From: Collinsella sp. AF33-16
GTDB lineage: Bacteria > Actinomycetota > Coriobacteriia > Coriobacteriales > Coriobacteriaceae
Length of the DNA: 64,000 nt
Reading direction: 5' to 3'
Assembly (NCBI RefSeq): GCF_003475325.1
Contig: NZ_QRQC01000011.1
Coordinates: 1 to 64,000 of the forward strand
How positions within the stretch are numbered: the stretch's first letter is position 1; every line of letters starts with the position of its first letter. The translations under genes were made by a program, and so were the position numbers. Below the pieces are notes generated by a model. The model had not been told where the DNA came from, searched no databases, and saw nothing but the letters and a program-made list of their open reading frames with translations. This document shows, piece after piece, positions 50,881-59,284 of the stretch.

Positions 50881-52803
50881 ATGGAAGAGGCCTATCGTCA
50901 AGCGCGCAAGCGCGGCGAACAGGGACGCCGTCGCGCCATCAGCCAAAGCGAGCATCCATATCTTACGGACCTCGACAGCTTGGTCGCCCAGCTTCCCTGC
51001 GGGCAGCGCGAGAACATCGGCCTGCGGGACATTCCGCTCGAAATGGTCGTCGGCACGGTTACCAAAGGTCGCCAGTCCGCCTTTTCGTGTAACTTTATGC
51101 CGCTGCTCCCCTGGAATACCGAATTCGCCCGCAAATGGTCCAACCTCTACGATATCCAAATCTCCGAGGGCTACCGCGACCCCATCATCGTCACCGAGTT
51201 CATGCACCGCTTTTACGTCCAAGAGGGCAACAAGCGTGTCAGCGTCCTCAAATTCCTTGACGCTCCGACGGTTTCGGCCAAGGTGACGCGTCTGTACCCC
51301 GGTAAGTGGGATTCCGTCGAGAGCCGCCTGTACGGTGAGTTTTGCGCCTTTTGGTACGTATGCCCCCTGTACGAGATTGAGTTTTCGCGCGAGGGCAGCT
51401 ACGAGATGCTTGCCAAAATGCTCGGCCAAGATCTTGTCGAAAAATGGCCTCAAAAGAAGGTCGACTACCTACGTCACACCTTCCTGCTCTTTAAGCGCGC
51501 CTATCTTCGCGCGGGCGGCGACCACTTGGACATTACGCCTGCCGATGCCATGCTCGTCTACCTCAACGTCTACAACCAGGACCGTCTGCTGGATACGCCG
51601 ACGGATATCGTCGTCAACCGTCTGTGCAAGATTTGGCGCGAGCTTGTCATTGCCGGCAAAAGCGACGAGGACAAAGTCGATCTTGTCGAAGCGCCGCAGC
51701 CCAACGAGAAAGAGGGCGCACCGACAAAAGCTACCTCGGGCGTGCTCAACTTCTTTATGAGCAAGACCGTCTACTCCACTGCCAATCCCATGCGAATCGC
51801 CTTTATCCACGAGTTTCCCTGTGCCACGTCGAGCTGGGACAGCCTACACGACCAGGGCCGCCGGTATCTTGATGAGCACTTTGGCGGCATCGTGCGCACC
51901 GAGGCGTTCGAGGACTGCCACGATTCGGACGTGTTCTACGCCGCCGTCGAGACAGCCGTAAAGCACGGGGCGAACGTCATCTTCTCGACCTCACACCGGC
52001 TCATGGAATACACGCTCAGGGCGTCAGTCGAGTATCCCCAGGTGCGGTTCCTTAACTGCTCAATCGGCCTTCCCCACCAAAGCGTCCGCTCGTACTTTGG
52101 AAAGATGTACGAGGCCAAGTTCCTACTGGGCGCCCTTGCCGCCAGCATGGCCGACAACCACCGTATTGGCTACCATGCGTCGGTCTTCGCCTCGGGCGCG
52201 CTGAGCGAAATCAACGCCTTCGCTATCGGTGCCTCGCTGCTCGACCCTCGTGCGCAGATTATCCTCACTTGGGGAGATGTTCCCGCCGGCGGTCTTGCCG
52301 AAGCCATGTGTCGCGAGGGCGTGAGCGTCATGACCGGCGCCGATATGTCCAAGTCTCTCGAGGACCCCACCGCCTACGGGCTTCACCGTCTGGTAAACGG
52401 CAAGGAAGTTACCGGTATTGCTATGCCGGTATGGAACTGGGGCCGTTACTACGAACTCATCGTACGCAGCCTACTGCACGGCACATGGGACGAGACCGCC
52501 GATGACCAGCAGGTGCGCGCCGTCAACTACTGGTACGGTATGAGCTCCGGCGTCATCGATATTCGCTACGCTCCGGGCCTACCCTATCAGACGCGTAAAC
52601 TTGTGCAGCTGCTTCGCAACGGCATTGTCGAGGGCTCCATCAACCCATTTGGCGGCGAGCTCCACAGCCAGGACGGCGTGGTTCAGATTGAGGGCTTCCC
52701 TCCCCTGCCGAGTACGCAGATTGTCGAGATGAACTGGCTGGCTGACAACGTTATAGGCTCGATTCCGCAGCTCGATAACAAGCCGGAGGTCCGTGCCCTA
52801 TGA
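50881..52803 (+). CDS. Cytoplasmic ParB-like / BMP-domain fusion protein
   Basis: A 640-residue protein without signal peptide or lipobox. Residues about 50-140 look like a ParB N-domain: IPLEMVVGTVTKGR, RDPIIVTE, and VQEGNKRVSVLKFLDAPTVSA (112-134). Residues about 300-625 resemble the BMP/PnrA/Med group of type I binding proteins (RIAFIHEFP, GANVIFSTSHRL, IGYHASVFASGALSEINAFAIGA, GVIDIRYAPGLP), which bind purine nucleosides in surface members. Being cytoplasmic, it is more likely a sensor or regulator than a transporter part. It overlaps the next gene by 4 bases. Function unknown. Confidence 0.85.
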   Translation: MEEAYRQARKRGEQGRRRAISQSEHPYLTDLDSLVAQLPCGQRENIGLRDIPLEMVVGTVTKGRQSAFSCNFMPLLPWNTEFARKWSNLYDIQISEGYRDPIIVTEFMHRFYVQEGNKRVSVLKFLDAPTVSAKVTRLYPGKWDSVESRLYGEFCAFWYVCPLYEIEFSREGSYEMLAKMLGQDLVEKWPQKKVDYLRHTFLLFKRAYLRAGGDHLDITPADAMLVYLNVYNQDRLLDTPTDIVVNRLCKIWRELVIAGKSDEDKVDLVEAPQPNEKEGAPTKATSGVLNFFMSKTVYSTANPMRIAFIHEFPCATSSWDSLHDQGRRYLDEHFGGIVRTEAFEDCHDSDVFYAAVETAVKHGANVIFSTSHRLMEYTLRASVEYPQVRFLNCSIGLPHQSVRSYFGKMYEAKFLLGALAASMADNHRIGYHASVFASGALSEINAFAIGASLLDPRAQIILTWGDVPAGGLAEAMCREGVSVMTGADMSKSLEDPTAYGLHRLVNGKEVTGIAMPVWNWGRYYELIVRSLLHGTWDETADDQQVRAVNYWYGMSSGVIDIRYAPGLPYQTRKLVQLLRNGIVEGSINPFGGELHSQDGVVQIEGFPPLPSTQIVEMNWLADNVIGSIPQLDNKPEVRAL

Positions 52804-53510
52804 ATATCCTAGCCATTGCCGATGTAGAGGAGCGCTGCCTGTGGGAATGTTTTCGCAAGGAGCGCTTTGAGGACGTTGACCTGATTCTATCCGCAGGCGA
52901 CCTGGATCCGGACTATCTTGAGTTTTTGGTCACTGTCATCAACAAACCGCTTGTGTACGTTCGTGGCAACCACGACGACCGCTACGCGCGCCATGCACCG
53001 GGCGGGTGCATTTGTGTTGAGGACAGCGTATATGTGTACCGAGGTATTCGCATTGCGGGTCTGGGCGGTTCCATGCGCTACCGCGACGGCGCGAACATGT
53101 ATACCGAGCGCGAGATGGCAAAACGCATGCGCAAGCTATCGCGAAAAATCGCACTGGTAGACGGATGCGATATTCTACTTACCCATGCACCCGTCGCAGG
53201 CATGGGCGACCTGGACGACCTGCCGCATCGAGGATTCGAGTGCTTTAATGCGGCTCTTGAGTCTTGGGGTCCCGACTATATGATTCACGGGCATGTGCAC
53301 CAAAGCTACGGCCCCAACTTTCAACGCGAGCGCCAACACCCATGCGGAACGAAGATTGTCAACGCCTGCGGCTATACCAAGATCGAAATTGACGAGGCGC
53401 GCTACCCCACGCGCGGTTGGAAGGCCGCTTGGCTCAACTCGCAAACCATGCGCCGCGAGCTCAAACGCCACGAAGCAATCGAGTCTTCAACCGCCAGAAC
53501 CCCCTGGTAA
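52800..53510 (+). CDS. Calcineurin-like metallophosphoesterase with DxE motif
   Basis: A 236-residue phosphoesterase. GD (33-34), GNHDD (56-60), THAP (about 128-131) and GHVH (about 164-167) are the expected metal and catalytic motifs. The first motif is IADVEE, so the usual DxH is DxE (Asp8, Glu10). The ATG overlaps the upstream stop by 4 bases, so the two proteins are made together and probably share a pathway. Substrate unknown; a nucleotide or cyclic nucleotide is plausible given the partner. Confidence 0.9.
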   Translation: MNILAIADVEERCLWECFRKERFEDVDLILSAGDLDPDYLEFLVTVINKPLVYVRGNHDDRYARHAPGGCICVEDSVYVYRGIRIAGLGGSMRYRDGANMYTEREMAKRMRKLSRKIALVDGCDILLTHAPVAGMGDLDDLPHRGFECFNAALESWGPDYMIHGHVHQSYGPNFQRERQHPCGTKIVNACGYTKIEIDEARYPTRGWKAAWLNSQTMRRELKRHEAIESSTARTPW

Positions 53511-53516
53511 CTGCCA

Positions 53517-53578
53517 ACAACCACCACGAAGGGGATAGGCACCTTTATGGTGGTTTTGCTGACTCGTCCGACCTGTCC
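53517..53578. repeat. Hairpin repeat, left flank of the ECF module
   Basis: A copy of the AACCACCACGAAGGGG hairpin that continues with TTGCTGACTCGTCCGACCTG. About 60 bases match 55534-55593 with roughly three differences. Confidence 0.85.
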
Positions 53579-53624
53579 ATCACGGTGCTTGTGTAATTAA
53601 CGAGAACACTCATTGTTTTGTAAG

Positions 53625-53650
53625 GACGGCGCTCACGTGCCGTCTTTTTT
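53625..53650 (+). terminator. Terminator ahead of the second ECF sigma gene
   Basis: GACGGC GCTCACGT GCCGTC stem followed by TTTTTT. It isolates the sigma gene from the upstream pair. Confidence 0.85.
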
Positions 53651-53741
53651 GTCAACTTATGCAGTCTCGACCGTGTTGTATGTAGAGGGACCTCGCGAGA
53701 CGCCTTCCCTATATCCACCACGACCAATTGGAGGTGACACT

Positions 53742-54302
53742 ATGCCTGCACGCCGTAACCGCAATAGCACGCTCCGATGCGATGCCGATCAGATCGAGCG
53801 GGAAGCAAAGCGCTTGGTCGACACGTATTCCGACCTCATCCTTCGATTGTGCTATTCGGCCCTTGGATCCGCTGACGACGCTCAAGACATCTGCCAGGAC
53901 ACGCTGATCAAGATTCTCCAACGCACTCAACCGTTCGACTCGCTCGAACACGAACGTGCTTGGGTGATCCGAGTCGCACTGAACGCATGTCGCGATATCG
54001 GCCGTACGCACGCGAATCACCCGGTTGTCGACCTCGATTCGCTCCCCGATTTCTGCGCACCCGTAACACATACCGAGCAAGAATTCGCGCAACGCGACTG
54101 CGCCATTCTTTCCGCTGTCACGGCCCTGCCTCAAGCACAGCGCATCGCCATCTTTTTGCACTACTACGCAGGCATGAGCATCAGGGAAATCGCAGACGCC
54201 GTTCACGCGACGCCAGCTGCAACCGCCCAGCACCTTAGCCGCGGACGTGCGTCACTTCGGCTTTCCTTGAAAGGAGACCACAATGACTACGAATTCGAAT
54301 GA
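53742..54302 (+). CDS. ECF-type RNA polymerase sigma factor (second)
   Basis: A 186-residue sigma factor with region 2 (SALGSADDAQDICQDTLIKIL) and region 4 (HYYAGMSIREIADAVHATPAATAQHLSRGR). ATG 53742 follows GGAGGTGACACT; the longer frame upstream lies over a terminator. It overlaps the DUF4179-like gene by 20 bases. It shares region layout with the sigma factor at 18374 but is a distinct sequence. Confidence 0.93.
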   Translation: MPARRNRNSTLRCDADQIEREAKRLVDTYSDLILRLCYSALGSADDAQDICQDTLIKILQRTQPFDSLEHERAWVIRVALNACRDIGRTHANHPVVDLDSLPDFCAPVTHTEQEFAQRDCAILSAVTALPQAQRIAIFLHYYAGMSIREIADAVHATPAATAQHLSRGRASLRLSLKGDHNDYEFE

Positions 54303-55413
54303 CTATCGCCACGCCCTGGAGCACATTTCGTTTACCGATAATGCGAAGCAGCACATGGCAAACTCGATTGCTCAGTCCGTCGCCTCAAGCGATGCGGCGA
54401 CCGCTCAAAGCAACTTTAATGGCACGCGACGCAAGCCGCGCATCGCCCGCCATCCCGTAAGAACAGTCGCTCGCATTGCCGCTGTAACGGCAGTCCTCGC
54501 TATCGTCATTGGAGGCGCTGGCACGGCTATGGCAACAGGCGTCCTGCCGCTTCCTTCTGACATGCTTTCCGACATCTTTGACGGACCTGCTTCTCAAACC
54601 GAGATCATCGACCGTATTGGCCGGCCCGTCGGTGCTAGCTGCTCCAACAACGGAGTCACCGTGACCGCCGACGCCATCATGGGCGACAAGGATATGGTTA
54701 CCATCGCCTATACGCTTACGTTCGACGATCCCGCTGCCCTGAAAAAGCTTTCCGAGCCGGGCGAGAACGGAACTATCGCCGGAAGTGTCGATGGAAACGT
54801 ATACGTTGATGGCGAGCATGGCGGCCAAGGCCAATCATGGCTCATTGACAAGAACCCCAATGACTCCAGCATTCAATACTTTGCACAGTTCAGCGTTGAA
54901 TCACCCGGCCTTATGGGCAGGACCGTCCGCACGCATATCAACTCTCTCGTTGTGCCACGTGCTGGCAAAGAGCTTCCCGAGTATAAGAAAATACTTACGG
55001 GCCCATGGGATCTTAAGTTCCAGCTGAATTACGAAGATACATCCGTTACGATTCCCGCGCCCAAATCGGTCAACTTTAACGGCACCAAGGCGACGATTCA
55101 AGAGGCCACCGTATCCTGCGTTGGCGTTTCAGTCCGCTACAACATAAATCGTTCCATCGAACACGACAACAACAGCGGCAAGATGTCTCAAAACATGGAG
55201 GAGTCTATGGATGCCGTTGGCAACATACCCCTCATCGTGACGTTCAAAGACGGTCATGTTGAGGACGCAACCAGCCACAGCGGCTATTTCGCAAATAAAC
55301 TGGATAACGGCACCACTGATGTCCACAAGACCTGGCCGTTCTCGCAAGTTTGTGACACAGACAAGATTGCAAGCGTACAAATTGGCGATACGGTCATTCC
55401 CATGAATTCGTAA
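54283..55413 (+). CDS. DUF4179-like membrane protein, probable anti-sigma partner (second)
   Basis: A 376-residue protein. A cytoplasmic part of about 60 residues is followed by one membrane segment at about 63-88 (ARIAAVTAVLAIVIGGAG) and a large external region with beta-strand character (GVTVTADAIMGDKDMVTIAYTL). The overlap with the sigma gene suggests coupled expression and sigma control at the membrane. The whole pair is bounded by direct repeats. Ligand and mechanism are unknown. Confidence 0.82.
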   Translation: MTTNSNDYRHALEHISFTDNAKQHMANSIAQSVASSDAATAQSNFNGTRRKPRIARHPVRTVARIAAVTAVLAIVIGGAGTAMATGVLPLPSDMLSDIFDGPASQTEIIDRIGRPVGASCSNNGVTVTADAIMGDKDMVTIAYTLTFDDPAALKKLSEPGENGTIAGSVDGNVYVDGEHGGQGQSWLIDKNPNDSSIQYFAQFSVESPGLMGRTVRTHINSLVVPRAGKELPEYKKILTGPWDLKFQLNYEDTSVTIPAPKSVNFNGTKATIQEATVSCVGVSVRYNINRSIEHDNNSGKMSQNMEESMDAVGNIPLIVTFKDGHVEDATSHSGYFANKLDNGTTDVHKTWPFSQVCDTDKIASVQIGDTVIPMNS

Positions 55414-55533
55414 CGCTACGCGGCTCGTATATGCACCCGGTTCCGCACTTCGCGTCTAAAGATGCGCTGTCATCGAGCAGCGTGAGCGCAAGGCCGCCCG
55501 TATGGTCGGCTGGGAACACCTCGTTGCGCTAAA

Positions 55534-55593
55534 AACCACCACGAAGGGGACCGGCACCTTTGTGGTGGTTTTGCTGACTCGTCCGACCTGTCC
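55534..55593. repeat. Hairpin repeat, right flank of the ECF module
   Basis: AAAACCACCACGAAGGGG / CCTTTGTGGTGGTTTT hairpin plus TTGCTGACTCGTCCGACCTG, matching 53517-53578. The preceding 120 bases after the DUF4179 stop show no gene. Confidence 0.85.
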
Positions 55594-55602
55594 CAACGGT
55601 TT

Positions 55603-55738
55603 GTCTCAATCTGTAACAGGTAGGGCCCAAATAATCGGTTAGCTGTTACAGATCGAGACAGACCACGGATGCTCAGCCGAAAATCTCAATCTGTAACAGG
55701 TAGGAACGATTTTGCCCCTTAGATGTTACAGATTGAGA
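55603..55738. repeat. Tandem CTGTAACA hairpin pair, family E copy 1
   Basis: Two consecutive inverted repeats. Arms GTCTCAATCTGTAACAG (55603-55619) and CTGTTACAGATCGAGAC (55643-55659), then TCTCAATCTGTAACA (55684-55698) and TGTTACAGATTGAGA (55724-55738). The unit repeats with a period of 81 bases and each centre is different. The same arrangement occurs at 62235-62369. Confidence 0.88.
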
Positions 55739-55764
55739 TATTTGACAGCTTGAATCGGCATCGC

Positions 55765-56409
55765 CTACAGCGCGGCGACGACCTTGTCGCCCATCGTCGT
55801 GGTGCCGAGGATCTTATCTGCCGGGGTGTTGACATCGGCGATGTCACGGGTGCGCCAGCCCTCGTCGAGCACGCGCGCCACGGCGCTCTCGATCCACGCG
55901 GCTTGCTCGCCCATGTCGAGCGCGTAGGTCAGCAGCATCGCCACCGACAAGATTTGAGCCAGCGGATTGGCCACGCCGAGCCCCGCGATGTCAGGAGCGC
56001 TGCCAGCGCTCGGCCCAAACAGCGATACGCCATCATCCAGCGAGGCAGAGGCAAGCATACCGAGCGATCCGGTAATCTGAGCCGCCTCATCGGACAGGAT
56101 GTCGCCGAACATGTTCTCCGTCACCACGACGTCAAAGTCTGCCGGTCGACTGATGAGCTGCATGGCGGCGTTGTCGACGAGCAGGTCCTCAAGCTCCACG
56201 TCGGAGTACTCCTCGTCTTGCACGCGATGCACGATCTCGCGCCACATGCGGCTCGTCTCCAGCACGTTGCGCTTATCAACGCTCGTCACCTTGCCGCGAC
56301 GTTTGCGCGCCGCCTCAAATGCCTGGCGCGCAATGCGCTCAATCTCGTACTCGCGATACTCCATCACGTCGACCGCACGCTGACCGGCCGCACCCGCAGC
56401 GCCCGCGCA
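55765..56409 (-). pseudogene. leuB: 3'-part of 3-isopropylmalate dehydrogenase gene
   Basis: About 210 C-terminal residues of LeuB remain: [33 protein letters not shown] (catalytic Lys), ELEDLLVDN (Asp) and [31 protein letters not shown]. The N-terminal 130-150 residues, including the NAD-side strands, are missing, and the frame runs straight in from the leuA remnant. LeuC and LeuD are absent. The enzyme cannot be functional as it stands. Confidence 0.88.
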
Positions 56410-56971
56410 GGTCACGGATGCGGGCGCCAAAGTCCCACGGCATGTTGTAGCCCATCGTATCGGGGATGTTCACGACCGTGGCACCGGCCTTTACGGCCGC
56501 CTCGATAATGCGCACCAGAAACTCCTGATCGGAGCGGCCGGCATCCTCAGCATAAAACTCAACATCGTCAACGAACTTGCGAGCATGTTTGACGGCATGG
56601 ATCGCTCACTCAATTGCCCTTTCCTCAGTCATATGGAGCTTGTCGCGCAGGTGACTGGTGCTCACACCCAGCCCTGTATGGATACGGGGCCTCTGGGCCG
56701 TTTTGAGCGCCTCTGCAGCCACTTCGATATCCCTGTCGACAGTGCGCGTCAGGCCGCATACCGTGCATCGGTCGCCCGCAATCTTGCCAATCTCCTGTAC
56801 GGAGCGAAAGTCACCAGGACTCGAGATGGGAAAGCCCGCCTCGATAACGTCCACGTTCATGCGCACCAGCTGGCGGGCGATGAAGAGCTTTTCCTCGGTA
56901 TTCATGCTGGCGCCCGGCGACTGCTCACCGTCGCACAGGGTGGCGTCAAAGATTGTGATTTTGCGGCTTAT
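56410..56971 (-). pseudogene. leuA: 5'-part of 2-isopropylmalate synthase gene, decayed
   Basis: LeuA residues about 1-185 are recognisable ([70 protein letters not shown]). Four lesions are visible: the start codon after AGGAGGAACAT is ATA (56971-56969), the catalytic LRDGEQ Arg is Cys, an in-frame TGA lies at 56608-56606, and a deletion after GARIRD joins it to leuB. It is preceded by an intact leader peptide. Confidence 0.88.
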
Positions 56972-57037
56972 ATGTTCCTCCTGATTGACCGTTTTATGAC
57001 AGATGGCTTTCAGGAGAGAGAGAAGGCCTAGAGATAG

Positions 57038-57095
57038 AAAAATACCCGTGTCGCTCATCACGCCTGAAAGCGGCAGACGATAGCGCACCCGGGTA
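57038..57095 (-). terminator. Attenuator of the leu leader
   Basis: On the minus strand ACCCGGGTGCGCT pairs imperfectly with AGCGACACGGGT and is followed by ATTTTTCTAT. It lies 30 bases after the leader peptide, as in leucine attenuation. Confidence 0.7.
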
Positions 57096-57124
57096 CAACA
57101 AATCGTTATAGCGAGATTACAACC

Positions 57125-57184
57125 CTAGCGCGCTATCCAATCTAGTAGCGCTAGGCCTAGGAGCTGTTGCGTGTTCTTAAACAT
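57125..57184 (-). CDS. leuL: leu operon leader peptide
   Basis: A 19-residue peptide, MFKNTQQLLGLALLDWIAR, with five Leu, four of them the rare CTA codon. Ribosome stalling on these under leucine shortage would let transcription pass the attenuator. The reading frame and leucine codons are intact although the operon behind it is broken. Confidence 0.75.
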   Translation of the reverse strand: MFKNTQQLLGLALLDWIAR

Positions 57185-57240
57185 GTTGGGCTCCCTTCGG
57201 CCTCGGGTAGTACTACATCGCGCTAAAGTACAACACAAGT

Positions 57241-57280
57241 AAAACCACCACAAGGGTGCCTGTCCCCTTCGTGGTGGTTT
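57241..57280. repeat. AACCACCAC hairpin repeat, inverse orientation
   Basis: AAAACCACCACAAGGG and CCCTTCGTGGTGGTTT around TGCCTGTC, the reverse complement of the GGGGACAGGCACC hairpins. Confidence 0.8.
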
Positions 57281-57295
57281 CGTTGACTCAAAAGC

Positions 57296-57334
57296 AAGAA
57301 ACCCGGTCCTGCACGAGGCAGAACCGGGTTTCTT
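57296..57334 (-). terminator. Terminator after rplA
   Basis: AAGAAACCCGGT / ACCGGGTTTCTT stem with an intervening TCCTGC/GCAGA pair, running into TTTCTTGCTTTT on the minus strand. It ends the rplK-rplA transcript 37 bases past rplA. Confidence 0.88.
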
Positions 57335-57370
57335 TAGCAATGCTTGCTTTGCTCAGGCAGTAACTAAAAG

Positions 57371-58078
57371 TTACTCAGCCAGGAAGTCGCGCTGGACAGC
57401 GGGATCGACCTTGACGCCAGGGCCCATGGTGGAAGACACGGAGATGGACTTGACGTACTTGCCCTTAGCAGAAGAGGGCTTGACGCGCAGGATCTCGGTG
57501 TACAGGGCAGCGTAGTTCTCAACAAGCTGCTGCTCAGAGAAGGACTTCTTGCCCAGGGGCACGTGGCAGATGCCGTAACGGTCGGCGCGGTACTCAACGC
57601 GGCCAGCCTTGAGCTCGGAGACCATCTTGGCGACGTCCATGGTCACGGTGCCGAGCTTGGGGTTCGGCATGAGGCCACGGGGACCGAGGATCTTACCAAT
57701 GCGGCCAACCTTGGCCATCATGTTCGGCGTAGCGATAGCAGCGTCGAAGTTGATCTCGCCCTTCTGGATCTGGGCGACGAGCTCGTCGGAACCGATGATG
57801 TCGGCGCCGGCAGCCTCGGCCTCGCGGGCCTTCTCGCCCTCGGCGAAGACAGCAACACGAACGGTCTTGCCGGTGCCGTGAGGCAGGGAGATGGAACCAC
57901 GGATGTTCTGGTCAGCCTTACGAGTATCGATGCCCAGACGGAAGTGGGCCTCGACGGTCTCGTCGAACTTGGCGGTGTCGAGCTCCTTGATGAGCTTGGC
58001 AGCCTGAAGGGGGGTGTAGAGCGTGGCGCGGTCGATCTTCTCGGCAGCGGCGTTATAGCTCTTACCATGCTTAGCCAT
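57371..58078 (-). CDS. rplA: 50S ribosomal protein L1
   Basis: A 235-residue L1 of the ribosomal exit stalk. It contains the conserved [15 protein letters not shown] and KAGRVEYR segments. ATG 58078 is spaced well from AGGAGG; the ATG two codons earlier is too close. L1 often represses rplK-rplA by binding the message; no obvious site was verified here. Confidence 0.97.
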   Translation of the reverse strand: MAKHGKSYNAAAEKIDRATLYTPLQAAKLIKELDTAKFDETVEAHFRLGIDTRKADQNIRGSISLPHGTGKTVRVAVFAEGEKAREAEAAGADIIGSDELVAQIQKGEINFDAAIATPNMMAKVGRIGKILGPRGLMPNPKLGTVTMDVAKMVSELKAGRVEYRADRYGICHVPLGKKSFSEQQLVENYAALYTEILRVKPSSAKGKYVKSISVSSTMGPGVKVDPAVQRDFLAE

Positions 58079-58195
58079 GTGCATTACCTCCTGTGGTTAA
58101 ACGGGCGTGAGCCCTCCCACATCGTATCGTGTGCCCTATTGCACACATATAACGGTCGCCCCGGTCGGAGCACCCGTCATTACCTAAAGAAATCG

Positions 58196-58624
58196 CTACT
58201 CAGCGATGGTGACGCCCATGGAACGGGCGGTACCGGCGATGATCTTCTTGGCGGCGTCAATGTCGTTGGCATTGAGGTCCGGCATCTTGATCTCGGCGAT
58301 CTTGGTGAGCTGCTCCTGGGAGAGCTGACCAACCTTGTCGGCCTGGGGCTTAGCGGAACCAGACTTGAGGTTCAGCTCCTTCTTGATGAGGTGAGCCGCC
58401 GGCGGGGTCTTGGTGATGAAGGAGAAGGACTTGTCCTCGTAGACAGAGATCTCAACGGGGATGATGTCGCCCTTCTTGTCCTGCGTCTCGGCGTTAAAGG
58501 CCTGGCAGAACTGCATGATGTTCACGCCAGCAGCGCCCAGAGCGGGGCCGACGGGAGGAGCGGGGTTAGCTGCACCAGCAGGAATCTGGAGCTTAATGAC
58601 GTTGGCAACCTTCTTCTCAGCCAT
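58196..58624 (-). CDS. rplK: 50S ribosomal protein L11
   Basis: A 142-residue L11 of the GTPase centre. [20 protein letters not shown] and the C-terminal GTARSMGV are conserved. ATG 58624 follows AAAGGA; an ATG two codons upstream is less well spaced. Gene order secE-nusG-rplK-rplA is standard. Confidence 0.97.
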   Translation of the reverse strand: MAEKKVANVIKLQIPAGAANPAPPVGPALGAAGVNIMQFCQAFNAETQDKKGDIIPVEISVYEDKSFSFITKTPPAAHLIKKELNLKSGSAKPQADKVGQLSQEQLTKIAEIKMPDLNANDIDAAKKIIAGTARSMGVTIAE

Positions 58625-58744
58625 GGTCATTCCTTTCGAATCACGAGTGTGAAGTACTTGCTATATCGTAAGCACGCACGTGTTAGAAGCACTCCTGAGA
58701 TGAGCAGTCACAGAAGAAGCACGCTCGCGCGAACGGACGAAAAC

Positions 58745-59281
58745 TTAAGCGATGACAGCGACCTGGTTAAAGTCGAGCTCGACCGGCGTCTCGCGGCCAA
58801 AGATCATCAGCGTGACCTTGAGCTTGCCAGCCTCGGTGTTAACCTCGGAGACCTTGCCATCAAAGTCGGTAAGCGGGCCATCGGTGACGCGGACGGACGT
58901 GCCGACCTGAATATCAACCGAGGTGCGCTTGGGCGAATCGCCCTTACCGGGACGACGAGTCATCTTGTTGTACTCGTCGCGGGAAAGCGGAGCGGGCTTG
59001 CCGTTGCCGCCTAGGAAACCGGTGACGCCGGGCGTGTTGCGAACACACGTCCACGCATCGTCATCCATCTCCATGCGAACCAGGACATAACCCGGAAAGA
59101 TCTTAGAATCCTTGGTCTCGCGCTTGCCACCCTCTTTGATCTCGGTGACGCGCTCCATAGGAATCTCGATATCAAAGATACGGTCCTGCATGCCCATGGT
59201 CTCGATACGATGCTCGAGATCGGACTTAACGCGGTTCTCGTATCCAGAGTAAGTGTGAACGACGTACCAACGCTTAGACAT
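58745..59281 (-). CDS. nusG: Transcription termination/antitermination protein NusG
   Basis: A 178-residue NusG. The NGN domain (residues 1-105, KRWYVVHTYSGYENRV, FPGYVLVRM) binds RNA polymerase, and the C-terminal KOW domain (GTSVRVTDGPLTDFDGKVSEV) contacts S10 or Rho. It lies 3 bases after secE. Confidence 0.97.
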   Translation of the reverse strand: MSKRWYVVHTYSGYENRVKSDLEHRIETMGMQDRIFDIEIPMERVTEIKEGGKRETKDSKIFPGYVLVRMEMDDDAWTCVRNTPGVTGFLGGNGKPAPLSRDEYNKMTRRPGKGDSPKRTSVDIQVGTSVRVTDGPLTDFDGKVSEVNTEAGKLKVTLMIFGRETPVELDFNQVAVIA

Positions 59282-59284
59282 GGT

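Noticed and set aside
55603..55738. CRISPR array suggested by regular repeats
   Set aside because: Repeats are inverted pairs with two units per site, not directly repeated with many spacers, and no cas genes are present.
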